Below are positions 46,353-55,112 of a stretch of DNA of 64,000 nucleotides, in pieces; the stretch's first letter is position 1; each line of letters opens with the position of its first letter. The stretch is from Haloterrigena gelatinilytica (GTDB lineage: Archaea; Halobacteriota; Halobacteria; Halobacteriales; Natrialbaceae). The translations under genes were made by a program, and so were the position numbers. The stretch is taken from positions 2,790,001 through 2,854,000 of the forward strand of contig NZ_JABUQZ010000001.1 in the NCBI RefSeq assembly GCF_013342145.1. The letters are read 5' to 3'. The notes beneath the pieces were generated by a model that saw only the letters and a program-made list of their open reading frames with translations, did no database searches and was not told the origin of the DNA.

Positions 46353-48539
46353 GTGACACGAACGTTCGAACGTGACGACAGTGACGGGACCGACTCGGGC
46401 GTCGACTCGCGCCGCCGTCGGGTGCTCGGTATGGCCGCGGGAGCGTCGGCCGCCGCCGTGCTTCCGACGACCGGGAGCGTCGGCGCGGAATCCGACGACG
46501 AGACGGTGACGATCGTCCACGACACGCACTTCCACGGGCGGTTCGAGGACGCCGAGGCGCCCGAACTGAACCTCGCCCGCTACTACGCGGTCGTCAAGGA
46601 GCACCTCGAGTCGGCCGCGAACTCGCTGTTCGTCGGCAACGGCGACGACCTCGCCCCGTCGATGCTCGGCCTCGAGTACGAGGGCGAACACGCGATCGAG
46701 GCGCTGAACGAGACGGCCATCGACGTCGACGGCGTCGGTAACCACGAGTACGATTTCGGCGCCGACGTGGCGACGAAGCGCTTCGAAGAGAGCGAGTTCC
46801 CCTGGGTCGTCGCGAACCTGCTCGACGACGCTGGCGAGCCGGTTCCCGGAACCGAGCGGTGGACGACGTTCGAGGAAGGCGGACTGACGATCGGCGTCTT
46901 CGGCCTCGTCTCGACGAACTTCCACTCGCTGACCGACTATCCCGCGGAGTGGCAGGTGCTGGGCTACGTCGCGAGCGCACGGGAAGCCGTCGACGCGCTC
47001 CGCGAAGCGGGCGCCGACGTCGTCGTCTGTGCCTCCCACGTCTCGACGGGCGTCCACTACACGCTCGCCGAGGACGTCGACGGCCTCGACGCGATCGTCG
47101 GCTCCCACTCCAACGTCGTCTTCGACGAACCCGAGGTCGTCGACGGGACGGTCATCAGCGAGTTCGGCGACGAGTTCGACCACGTCGGCTCGCTCACGCT
47201 CGACGCCGAGGGCGCCCTCGTCGACTGGCGGCGGACCGACCTCCTGGCCCCCGACGCGGATCCCGCGCCGGCCGTCGACGAGTACGCGGAGATCGAGGCT
47301 CGCTACGCCGACGAGATCCCGGAAGACGAGACCCTCGCCGCCATCGCCGAGGAGTGGACCGACGAACTCGAGTCGGAGCTCGAGCAGACGGCCTTCGAGA
47401 CCGAGGTCGAACTGAACGCGACGTTCGACAACTACGCGATCGAGACCAACTGGGGGAACCTCATGACCGACGCGATGCGGACCGTCGGCGAGATCGGCGA
47501 CATCGAGGTCGACATCGCGGCCCAGAACGCCGGCGGCATCCGCAGCGGGTCGACCTACGGCCCCGGCCCGGTCACGGGCGCCGACGTGATGAACATCCTG
47601 CCGTTCCCCAACGAGATCGAGGTCGTCGAACTGACCGGCGAGGACGTCGTCGCGTACCTCGAGGAGGCGATCCGCCCCCATCCGGCGGAGAACTACGGCG
47701 CGCAGCCGGCGATCCAGGTCTCGGGGCTCTCCTACGAGTGGTGGGGCCACGACGGCGAGAGTCGCGTGGAGAACCTCTTCGTCGGCGGCGAGCCGGTCGA
47801 CCCCGACGAGACCTACTTCCTCGCGCACAACGACTACTCGATCGAGAACTCCGACGTCCTCTCTACGGCCGAGGTCGTCCTCGCCTCCGGCCAGTTCCAG
47901 GGCCCCTACGTCCTCGAGCGCCTCGAGGAGCGAGACACCGTCGCGCCCGAGCGCGAGAACCGGATGCTCCGGGTCGACGAGACGGTCGGCGAGGCGTCGG
48001 TCGCCGTCGGCGACGGCGAGACCACGCTCACCGTCGACGTCCCGGACGGCACCGCGGCGATTCGGCCGGACACCTTCCGAGCCGTGATCCGAACCGGCGC
48101 CGACCTCGAGGCGAACGCGGCGACCGCCGACGGCGACAGCGTCGACGTGACGTTCGATACCGACGACCTGCGCGCTCTCGTCGCGGACGTCGACGAGCCG
48201 GCGCTGCGGCTGTTCGGCGGCTACGATCCCGATCAGGAGCACTGGGACTACGGCTTCGACGTGCCGACCTCGAGCGGCTACGATCACTTCCAACTCCGCG
48301 CCGACGTGAGCGCAGCCGCTCTCACTGGCAACGGTGATTCGAACGGTTCCGACGGCAACGAGTCGGACGGCGGCAACGAGTCAGATGATGACGGCTCGGA
48401 CGACGGGATGCCCGGCTTCGGTCCGCTCGGCGCGCTCGCCGGCGGGAGCGCCGGCGGCTACCTCTACTCGCGCCGTCGCTCGGCCGGCGACGAACCGGCC
48501 GAGACTACCGAGAACGCGACCGACGGCAACGACGACTGA
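46353..48539 (+). CDS. Surface 5'-nucleotidase/metallophosphatase with PGF-CTERM
   Basis: This 728-residue protein begins with a Tat signal (DSRRRRVLGMAAGASAAAVL) at GTG 46353. The calcineurin-type metallophosphatase domain shows VHDTHFHGRF, VGNGDDLAPSML, GVGNHEYDFG, CASHVSTGVHY and VGSHSNVVF, covering the two-metal site. The 5'-nucleotidase C-terminal domain has WGNLMTDAM, IAAQNAGGIRSGSTY and MNILPFPNEIEVVELTGEDV. Near the end, GMPGFGPLGALAGGSAGGYL is a PGF-CTERM sorting signal, followed by an unusually long cytoplasmic-looking tail. It would release phosphate from nucleotides at the cell surface. The cohesin-like protein gene follows 78 bp later. Confidence 0.87.
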   Translation: MTRTFERDDSDGTDSGVDSRRRRVLGMAAGASAAAVLPTTGSVGAESDDETVTIVHDTHFHGRFEDAEAPELNLARYYAVVKEHLESAANSLFVGNGDDLAPSMLGLEYEGEHAIEALNETAIDVDGVGNHEYDFGADVATKRFEESEFPWVVANLLDDAGEPVPGTERWTTFEEGGLTIGVFGLVSTNFHSLTDYPAEWQVLGYVASAREAVDALREAGADVVVCASHVSTGVHYTLAEDVDGLDAIVGSHSNVVFDEPEVVDGTVISEFGDEFDHVGSLTLDAEGALVDWRRTDLLAPDADPAPAVDEYAEIEARYADEIPEDETLAAIAEEWTDELESELEQTAFETEVELNATFDNYAIETNWGNLMTDAMRTVGEIGDIEVDIAAQNAGGIRSGSTYGPGPVTGADVMNILPFPNEIEVVELTGEDVVAYLEEAIRPHPAENYGAQPAIQVSGLSYEWWGHDGESRVENLFVGGEPVDPDETYFLAHNDYSIENSDVLSTAEVVLASGQFQGPYVLERLEERDTVAPERENRMLRVDETVGEASVAVGDGETTLTVDVPDGTAAIRPDTFRAVIRTGADLEANAATADGDSVDVTFDTDDLRALVADVDEPALRLFGGYDPDQEHWDYGFDVPTSSGYDHFQLRADVSAAALTGNGDSNGSDGNESDGGNESDDDGSDDGMPGFGPLGALAGGSAGGYLYSRRRSAGDEPAETTENATDGNDD

Positions 48540-48617
48540 TCGGACGACACGCCCCATGTCCTTCGTTTCCCACGCACGCGACGATCGAGTATCGATGAGC
48601 GCTACGAGTACCACGAA

Positions 48618-49487
48618 ATGAGCTCCGCGACGGAACGACGGACGGCCGCCGCCGGACGCAACCTGTTGCTGGGAGCGGCCGTCCTCGCGCTGCTATCGGT
48701 CTCGCTGCTCGGCCTCGCCGCCGAGACGGCCGCCGCCGGCGATCGGACCGCGGCCGTCTTCCCGTCGACGCAGACGATCGACGCGGAGCCCGGCGAGGAG
48801 GTCACCGTCGACGTCGTCATGCAGAGCGACGGCGGGTACGGCGGCGAAGGCATCGAGTCGGTTACCCTCGTCGCTCGGTACAATCCCGAGTATCTCGAGA
48901 TTACCGACGTTGAACGAGGCCCCTGGCTCGAGCAGGGCGCGGAAACGGACGTCCGCGCCGAACGGGCGATCGCACACGACACCGGCACCGCCGTCCTCGA
49001 GCAGCGGCGCGACCCGCCCGCCGACGGCGCGACCGGGAACGCGAGACTCGCGACGCTCACCGTCGCGGTCGCCGAAGACGCCCCGCCGTCGGAGGCGACG
49101 ATCTCCTTCGGGGAGAGCCGCGCCGAACTCCTCCGCGAGACGCCGATTCCGATCTTCGATATGAACGCTACCGTCGCGATCGACGGCGGCGGCGACGAGG
49201 CGCCGGCGTTCGACCACCCGGATCCGGACGGTCTCGAGACGACGCCCGTCGACGGCGACGAAACCACCGACGCCGAACCGGGGTCGGAACCCGAATCGAC
49301 GGGAGAAGACGACGCAGCGGCGGAGACCGACGGCGAGAACGGAGGTGGCGGCACGAAGCGAGATGACGGGGACGCCGTCCCGGGACTCCCGACGCCCGTC
49401 GCGGCGGGGATCGTCGTCGGAACGGTGCTCGTCGCCCGCCGATTGCGCGACGGGACCGGCGTTCGAGCCGGCTCGGACCGGGATTAG
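48618..49487 (+). CDS. Membrane-anchored cohesin-like protein
   Basis: This 289-residue protein has a signal segment (NLLLGAAVLALLSVSLLGLA) and a cohesin-like domain at residues 47-190. The core reads FPSTQTIDAEPGEEVTVDVV, IESVTLVARYNPEYLEITDV and NARLATLTVAVAEDAPPSEA. An Asp/Glu-rich linker follows. The C-terminal hydrophobic helix (LPTPVAAGIVVGTVLVARRL) anchors it in the membrane with a positively charged cytosolic end. Cohesin domains bind dockerins. The only dockerins in this window are on the two PhoX-like proteins 13 kb upstream, so pairing is an inference. It lies just downstream of a surface 5'-nucleotidase and may be in its operon. Confidence 0.78.
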   Translation: MSSATERRTAAAGRNLLLGAAVLALLSVSLLGLAAETAAAGDRTAAVFPSTQTIDAEPGEEVTVDVVMQSDGGYGGEGIESVTLVARYNPEYLEITDVERGPWLEQGAETDVRAERAIAHDTGTAVLEQRRDPPADGATGNARLATLTVAVAEDAPPSEATISFGESRAELLRETPIPIFDMNATVAIDGGGDEAPAFDHPDPDGLETTPVDGDETTDAEPGSEPESTGEDDAAAETDGENGGGGTKRDDGDAVPGLPTPVAAGIVVGTVLVARRLRDGTGVRAGSDRD

Positions 49488-49494
49488 TCGTCAG

Positions 49495-49836
49495 TTACTC
49501 GTCAGCTTCGCCGTCTTTCTCGACTTCGAGTTCGACGTCGCTCGGGTCGACCCCGATCCGGGCGAACTGCGTCCGGACGTGTTCTTTGGCGCCCTCGAGG
49601 GCCTGTTCGCGGGTGTCGAAGCCGCGGGGCATGGGCGATTCGAAGGCGAGGTTCACTTCGCGGCCGTCGACCAGCTGGGTCGAGCCGCCGCTGTCGACCT
49701 CGTAGAACTCGTCGCAGACCCAGACGTAGGCGGCGTCTTCGTCCGGCGCGCCGCGAAACGAGGGGGCTCGTTCGCCCCGTTCGTACAGCGTGCCGGTGAG
49801 TTCGGTGCCGCCGGCACGACCGCGTATCAGTATCAT
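49495..49836 (-). CDS. Conserved haloarchaeal protein (DUF7113-like)
   Basis: This 113-residue protein starts at ATG 49834-49836 (MILIRGRAGGTELTGTLYER). It contains RGAPDEDAAYVWVCDEFYEV, VNLAFESPMPRGFDTREQAL and EGAKEHVRTQFARIGVDPSD. A beta-rich N-terminus plus a helical C-terminus with R-x-x-G-F-x-T-R-E-x-A-L matches a small haloarchaeal family I think is DUF7113. Function is unknown. It is soluble and convergent with the cohesin-like gene (7 bp gap). Confidence 0.65.
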   Translation of the reverse strand: MILIRGRAGGTELTGTLYERGERAPSFRGAPDEDAAYVWVCDEFYEVDSGGSTQLVDGREVNLAFESPMPRGFDTREQALEGAKEHVRTQFARIGVDPSDVELEVEKDGEADE

Positions 49837-50153
49837 ACCGTTCCTTCGGCGCGTACGCGCAAAAAGACAGCGGGACGAGCGGTGGGATTTTCCCGGGATT
49901 CGGACTCGAGATCGGATCGAATTCGCCGCGCGGTCACCCGAATCGATCGACCCGGCGGTCGGCGTCGAACGCACCGGTTAGTGCCGGCGAATCTCACGAT
50001 TATCCTACCGTAAAGTAGCAGGTATTCTTGCCGCTCGAGGGGGTTTCGAGGGGGATTAGCCAGTAATCCGGATATTACGAGAGTAAGCTTTCGTTCCCGA
50101 GCCAAATCGTTTTGGAAATGGGCTTAACCCCGTTCCACCAGTGCCTCTTAGTA
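49837..50153. promoter_or_regulatory. Intergenic region with operator-like palindrome
   Basis: The 317-bp gap holds the promoter of the two-domain winged-helix gene. GGCTTAACCC (50121-50130) lies about 27 nt upstream of ATG 50154. An inverted repeat GGATTA-GCCAG-TAATCC is at 50053-50069, and the direct pair TCGAGGGGG precedes it at about 50035-50053. No gene is supported in the rest. Confidence 0.4.
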
Positions 50154-50783
50154 ATGAGTTCGAAAGCGTCCATCGGCGGTGACAGCGAGCGGGACCCATT
50201 GACAGACGTCCCGGAGGAGTGTTACGACGTCCTCCGACACCCGCGCCGGATTCGCATCCTCGCGACGCTCGGCGCCCGCCGCACGCGGCTGTCGCTGATG
50301 GAGCTAACGACGGCGATCGTCGAGAACGAAGAGCTGGACGTTCCGACCGGCAAGGCTCGTCACGACGTCCGCGTCAGTCTCGTCCACAACCACCTGCCCC
50401 GACTGGCCGAGTACGGCCTCGTCGAGTTCGACGCCGAGACCGGCGCCGAACTGGTCGACGAACCGCCGGTCCACCCCGCGGATCTCGCGGGCCTGCTCGA
50501 GCTCTGTGAGGGCCCGGAGGGTGAGCGGATGCTCGAGGCGATCGTCCACCCCGTCCGGATGCGCGTCCTCGGGATGCTGTCGGGCGTCGAACACACCGTC
50601 TCCGTCGAGCAGCTCGCGTCGGCACTCGCCGCCAGCGACGTCGGTGCGGACGACCGCGAGCGAGCGAAGATTTCCCTCTACCACGCTCACCTCCCCGTGC
50701 TGGCCGACGCGGGCGCCCTGGAGTTCGATGCCGACGCCAATCTGGTCACGCGAGGCGAACGGACGACGTCGGTCCTCCACTGA
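50154..50783 (+). CDS. Two-domain DUF7344-type winged-helix regulator
   Basis: This 209-residue protein starts at ATG 50154, placed for leaderless transcription. It has two winged-helix repeats: residues 15-100 (DVLRHPRRIRILATLGARRT ... VHNHLPRLAEYGLVEFD) and residues 120-200 (AIVHPVRMRVLGMLSGVEHT ... LYHAHLPVLADAGALEFDAD). Both repeats end in the HxHLPxL..xGxxEFD motif of the haloarchaeal DUF7344 family. It is probably a transcription regulator with a duplicated DNA-binding domain. Nearby palindromes upstream suggest autoregulation, but this is unproven. Confidence 0.82.
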   Translation: MSSKASIGGDSERDPLTDVPEECYDVLRHPRRIRILATLGARRTRLSLMELTTAIVENEELDVPTGKARHDVRVSLVHNHLPRLAEYGLVEFDAETGAELVDEPPVHPADLAGLLELCEGPEGERMLEAIVHPVRMRVLGMLSGVEHTVSVEQLASALAASDVGADDRERAKISLYHAHLPVLADAGALEFDADANLVTRGERTTSVLH

Positions 50784-50965
50784 TCGCTCGCCGCCACCGC
50801 CGAACTCGCCGCCGTCTTCCGCTGGCGCGCTCGGTCCTCCGCCCGAATCGAATCGATTGTGCGGTTCTCGGCCGTTCCGTTCTGTCCTCAGTTGCGCGTT
50901 CCCGCGTCGACGCTCGAGTGTGTCGCCTCGAAAAGTAGTTGTGGGGCCGGCCTGATGGACCTGAT

Positions 50966-52822
50966 ATGACCGATCTGGGTGACTTCGGTGATTTCAACGC
51001 CGAGTCCGACGCCGATTCCGGCGGGAGAGACGACACTGCGGCCGGTTCCGACGGGACGAGGACCTCCCCGTCGAGTGCCGGCGGGTCGACAGGTACGGAC
51101 GGCGGAACGACCGACGATTTCGAACCGACGCCCGTCGAACCGCAGGGCGAAGACGTCGGCATCGGCGCGATCTGCGTCTCCCAGGGACTGCGCGTCGCCG
51201 AGGACGGCGACGAAACGACGCTGCGCGCGTACATCACCCGCGGCAACCGTTCCTCCATCCGCATCGGGAGCTATCTGCTGGCCCCCTACCCCGACGGCGA
51301 GACCCTCTTCTGCCGTATCGTCGGCCTCGAGTACGCCCAGCAGTACCACGCCGACGACGCGACGGAGATCCACGCCCGGCGCGCGATGCGGACCGACGGG
51401 GTCGACGAGGCCGACTACAAGTTCGTCGCGGAGCTCGAGCCGGTAGCCGTCCTGTACGACGATGACGGCGAACTGAAGCGGCGGATGACCGACCGCGTCC
51501 CCAAACCCCAGACGGTCGTCAGGAAGGCCGACGACACCGAACAGATCAAGACCGGGCTGAAGATGCCCGACGACGGCGTCTTCCTCGGACACCTCTCGGT
51601 CGGCGGCGAGAAGGTCCGGACCGCGGCGTCGCCGCCCACCATCGACTACCGGCTGAAAGACGACTACGACGCGGGCGATCCGCTCGTCTTCCGGCACACG
51701 CTGATCGCCGGCGGGACGGGGTCGGGGAAGACCCACGGCGCGAAGAACATCCTCCGCCAGTACCTCGCCGAGGACCGGGCGTACCCCATGGACGACGGCC
51801 GCGAGGTCCGGCCCGCCGTCGTCCAGTTCGACCCGCAGGACGAGTACGCCCAGATGCACGACGACAACCCCGATCTGGACGACGAGTTCGCGCGACGCCT
51901 CGAGCGCGAGGGGATCGCCTACGGCGGCCACGAGGACACGACGGCGTTCGTCCCCAAGGTCGGGTCGGCGTCGTACGCCGCGGGCCACCACCGCGCGCGC
52001 CAGGTCGAGTTCACGATCCCGTTCTCGATGGTCTACGACAACCCGTGGCTGGTCGCGGGCAGCGGGCTGAACGACAACCAGTACGGCGCGCTGGTCAGCG
52101 TCCTCCTCCCGCGCTTTCGCAAGCAGTACGGCGACGACGGGACCTACGAGGAGTTCACGACGTTCCTCGACGATCCCGCGCTGCGCGAGGAACTCGACGA
52201 GTCCGGCCGGGTCCACGAGGCGACGTTCGACGCCGTCCGCCGGCGCGTGCTCGGCTTCGGCCACGTCTTCGATCAGGACGCGCGGCCGATCACCGACCTC
52301 GTCCACGAGTTCGTCCGCCCCGGCGGACTGACCGTCGTTCCGACCTACCACATCAACGACAGCCGCGCGACGGAGGCGATCGTCCTCGCCGTCTCGTCGC
52401 TGATCATCGACCAGAAGCTCTCGAACGACCCGTTCTACGACCGGATCAAGGAGACGCCGATCGTCCTCGGGATGGACGAGGCCCACAACTTCCTGACCGA
52501 CGCCGACAGCGTCCAAGCCGGGAAGGTCATCAACAAGTTCACCGAGGCCGCCAAACAGGGCCGCAAGGAACGGCTCGGGCTCTTCCTGATCACCCAGGAC
52601 CCGCAGGACATCCACGACGCCGTCTTCAAGCAGATCAACACCACCGTCGTCCTGAATCTCGGCGACGAGGACGCCATCAAGAGCGTGAATATTCCGAGCA
52701 ACCTCGAGTCGAAGGTGCCCTACATGGAGAAAGGGCAGATGGTCGTCTACTCGCCGGACAACTCCGAACCCGTCGAACTGATCGGGCTCCCGAAGTGTCT
52801 CACTCGGCACGGCCGGGACTGA
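50966..52822 (+). CDS. herA: DNA translocase HerA (ATPase)
   Basis: HerA is a hexameric FtsK-like ATPase that drives DNA end resection with NurA. The 618-residue protein begins with an acidic tail (residues 1-60). It has a beta-barrel HAS-like domain (residues 61-165) and a P-loop, AGGTGSGKTHGAKN (residues 248-261). The Walker B motif is IVLGMDEAHNFLTD. The arginine-finger region includes EAAKQGRKERLGLFLITQDP. Further conserved text is IFSMVYDN-like IPFSMVYDNPWLVAGSGLND and NTTVVLNLGDEDAIKSVNIP. ATG 50966 is preferred over upstream codons because it follows AGTAGTTGTGGGG-type leader sequence. nurA is 4.7 kb upstream. Confidence 0.93.
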   Translation: MTDLGDFGDFNAESDADSGGRDDTAAGSDGTRTSPSSAGGSTGTDGGTTDDFEPTPVEPQGEDVGIGAICVSQGLRVAEDGDETTLRAYITRGNRSSIRIGSYLLAPYPDGETLFCRIVGLEYAQQYHADDATEIHARRAMRTDGVDEADYKFVAELEPVAVLYDDDGELKRRMTDRVPKPQTVVRKADDTEQIKTGLKMPDDGVFLGHLSVGGEKVRTAASPPTIDYRLKDDYDAGDPLVFRHTLIAGGTGSGKTHGAKNILRQYLAEDRAYPMDDGREVRPAVVQFDPQDEYAQMHDDNPDLDDEFARRLEREGIAYGGHEDTTAFVPKVGSASYAAGHHRARQVEFTIPFSMVYDNPWLVAGSGLNDNQYGALVSVLLPRFRKQYGDDGTYEEFTTFLDDPALREELDESGRVHEATFDAVRRRVLGFGHVFDQDARPITDLVHEFVRPGGLTVVPTYHINDSRATEAIVLAVSSLIIDQKLSNDPFYDRIKETPIVLGMDEAHNFLTDADSVQAGKVINKFTEAAKQGRKERLGLFLITQDPQDIHDAVFKQINTTVVLNLGDEDAIKSVNIPSNLESKVPYMEKGQMVVYSPDNSEPVELIGLPKCLTRHGRD

Positions 52823-52855
52823 AAAAAGAGCGTCGCGGGTCGCCGTCCGACGGTC

Positions 52856-53830
52856 TCAGCAGAAGTTCTGCGTGACGAACACGCGGTTATCGTCGGTGAC
52901 GTAGACGCCGATGCCCTCGTTCTCCCACTGGGTCGCGAGGAGGTTCTCGCGGTGGCCCGGCGAGTTCATCCACTGCGTGACGATGCCGTCCGCGAGTTCC
53001 TGCTCGGTCTCGTAGCGGACGGTCTCGCCGTCGTCGTCGACGACCGGCGTGTCGTACCACGTCTGGGCGAGGTTCTCGCCGCCGGTGTAACCGTTCGCGT
53101 TACACTCGTATCCCGCCCGCTCGTACCGGTCGGTGACGTCGTTGCCCTCCGGATCGACGTGCGAGAAGTAGCCGCGTTCGGCCATGTCCTCGCTGTGGGC
53201 ACGGGCGATGTCCCGCAACTCGGTGTCGAATTCGAGCGGTTCGAGGCCGCGGGCGGTGCGTTCCTCGTTGACCGCCTCGTGGACGTATCGCTCGAGGGCC
53301 GCGCGATCGATCTCGTCGCCCGAACCGTCGTCCGCGTCGTCGCTCGTAGTGTCGTCGGTTCCGTCGCCGGCAGTTTCGTCGGTCTCGTCAGCTTCGTCGT
53401 CCGTTTGCTCCGTATCGTTGCCGTCCGTCTCGTCGGTCTCTCCACCGTCCGTCCCGTTCGTCCCGTCTCCGGCATCGTCGGACGTGTCCTCGTCGCCGAT
53501 ACCGTCGGCAATGTCGCCGTCGAACAGCGACTCGAGCAGCGAACTAGCGTCGACGTTCTGACCGCCGGCGAGATCCCCGACCGGGGACCCGACGTCGCTG
53601 TCGACGCCGTCGGTGTCCACCTCGACGGTGTCGTCGACCGCCGCGGTCACCGACGAGACCGCGGTCGCGTCGGACTGGGTGACGACGTGCGATTGCGAAA
53701 TATCGGCCGTATCGGCCTCGGTCGACGCGTCCTCGATCGGACTCGCCGGCGGCGCGGCGGCCCCCGCACCGACCATGCTCAGAGCGAGTAGTGCTACGAC
53801 TGCGACGGTCGCTATCGATTGTAATTTCAT
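52856..53830 (-). CDS. Secreted CAP-domain (SCP-like) protein
   Basis: This 324-residue protein starts MKLQSIATVAVVALLALSMV, a Sec-type signal. A very acidic Asp/Thr/Glu linker at residues 95-170 separates it from the C-terminal CAP domain (residues 180-324). That domain is recognised by LERYVHEAVNEERTARGLEP, LRDIARAHSEDMAERGYFSH, ENLAQTWYD and VTQWMNSPGHRENLLATQWE. The histidines and glutamate of the CAP cavity (H and E in YFSH, GENL and GHRENL) are kept. The domain is ancient and widespread; archaeal function is unknown. No membrane anchor is visible, so the protein is probably released. Confidence 0.9.
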   Translation of the reverse strand: MKLQSIATVAVVALLALSMVGAGAAAPPASPIEDASTEADTADISQSHVVTQSDATAVSSVTAAVDDTVEVDTDGVDSDVGSPVGDLAGGQNVDASSLLESLFDGDIADGIGDEDTSDDAGDGTNGTDGGETDETDGNDTEQTDDEADETDETAGDGTDDTTSDDADDGSGDEIDRAALERYVHEAVNEERTARGLEPLEFDTELRDIARAHSEDMAERGYFSHVDPEGNDVTDRYERAGYECNANGYTGGENLAQTWYDTPVVDDDGETVRYETEQELADGIVTQWMNSPGHRENLLATQWENEGIGVYVTDDNRVFVTQNFC

Positions 53831-54064
53831 CCGCGATATCTTTCATACGGTTAGCAGAAATAGTAATTCTCCAGTTACCGGACAGAAGATGCTTCAGGAT
53901 TCTGCAAGGGTCCGTCTCGAGAATCGGTATCGATAGAGATCGCATCGAAGTACGCTGTATGCGATGGTTTCGACCAGACCCGATTCGCGTACGGCTCGAA
54001 AGTACCGGGTACGGTGACCGAGGACGTCTCGAGAGCGTGTCGAAATATACACACGACGGCTCAC

Positions 54065-54985
54065 TTACCCCTGCGGCTGATAGTACTGCTTGAGCCACGT
54101 CGTCAGTCCCTCGAGGTCGGGAAACAGCGTCCGGTGGTTGACGTTCATCTGATCGAGCTTGTCGCGGAACTCGAGTTTGCGCTCGCCCGGAATCACGATC
54201 TTTCGGTAGCAGTCCGGGCGATCCTCGAGCCACCGGTCGAGGGCGAGTCGTGGATCGGACTGGAACGAAAAGACGGCCGACTGGTTAGCGATGCGGTCGT
54301 CGATCGCCGGCGGCCGGAAGAAGACGACGTACTGGTCGTCGGCCGCCTCGGCGGCGTCGACGCCCCAGCGCTCGCTCCAGAGGTCGTCCAGCCGGGAGAC
54401 GTCGTTCAGGTCGCGCATCGGCGCCTCGGCGGCGGCGTCGGTCGCCTCCGCGTCGGACTCGAGGGTCGCGTTCGAGAGCAGATGCACGTCGAGCATGTCC
54501 GTCTCGGTCCGCTCGAGGACGCGGTGGTAGTGCTCCGGTAGCGTGTCGTGGAGTTGCCGGTAGTCGACCGCCCAGACGGCGCCGTCGTGGGCGGTATCGC
54601 CGTCTCGGACCGCGAAGTAGGTCGCGACCAGCGGCGAGAACGACCAGTCCAGCAGCCGGGTCGGCAGGCCGTAGTGTTCGGCGATCGAGAGCAGGTGCCA
54701 GACCGACTCGGGCTCCTCGATCTCGTTGACCGCGTACTGGTGGAAGTTCCGCAACAGCAGCGACTCGAGTTTCCACTCGCCCGACTCCCCGACGAACCGC
54801 TTGATCGAGGTCTCGAGGGTGTGGTCCTGGGAGGGGACTCCCCGAAACACGAACGGTGAGCGGTGCCGGCCGATGTCGGGCATCCACATCTCCGCGGTGA
54901 CCAGTTCCTGCAGTTCCGCCCACGATTCGGCCCGGACGGTCGACAGCGAGTTGTCGGTGGTCATCGATGCGTGCGGCCGCGCCAT
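54065..54985 (-). CDS. FRG domain protein
   Basis: This 306-residue protein starts at ATG 54983-54985, or ATG 54962-54964 (MTTDNSLSTVRAESWAELQE). The FRG signature is FVFRGVPSQDHTLETSIKRF. It is followed by LLRNFHQYAVNEIEEPESVW, HYGLPTRLLDWSFSPLVATY and FAVRDGD, which match the conserved HYGLPTRLLDWT block. FRG domains occur in many bacteria and some archaea. Their biochemical role is unclear, and several are found near mobile or defence genes. No such genes are evident here. The C-terminal half (DQYVVFFRPPAIDDRIANQS) completes the domain. Confidence 0.88.
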   Translation of the reverse strand: MARPHASMTTDNSLSTVRAESWAELQELVTAEMWMPDIGRHRSPFVFRGVPSQDHTLETSIKRFVGESGEWKLESLLLRNFHQYAVNEIEEPESVWHLLSIAEHYGLPTRLLDWSFSPLVATYFAVRDGDTAHDGAVWAVDYRQLHDTLPEHYHRVLERTETDMLDVHLLSNATLESDAEATDAAAEAPMRDLNDVSRLDDLWSERWGVDAAEAADDQYVVFFRPPAIDDRIANQSAVFSFQSDPRLALDRWLEDRPDCYRKIVIPGERKLEFRDKLDQMNVNHRTLFPDLEGLTTWLKQYYQPQG

Positions 54986-55112
54986 CCTCGGTCGTGGATC
55001 AGTGCCACGTCGATGGCTTACCCGCGAGCGGGGAAAACGATTATCCGCATCGCCGCGGTCGACGACCGCTCGCTTGAGACCGTCTTCGGCGCCGATCCGA
55101 CCCGTCGTCGCG

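Noticed and set aside
44147-46525. A 792-codon minus-strand frame across nurA
   Set aside because: Only its last 74 codons (44147-44371) look like a real small protein. The rest is antisense to nurA.
50888-52810. A 640-codon frame antisense to herA
   Set aside because: HerA Walker motifs are on the plus strand, and the antisense translation has no recognisable domain.
53831-54064. Short plus-strand frames after the CAP gene
   Set aside because: AT-richer promoter-like spacer. The translations show no domain, signal or plausible start context.
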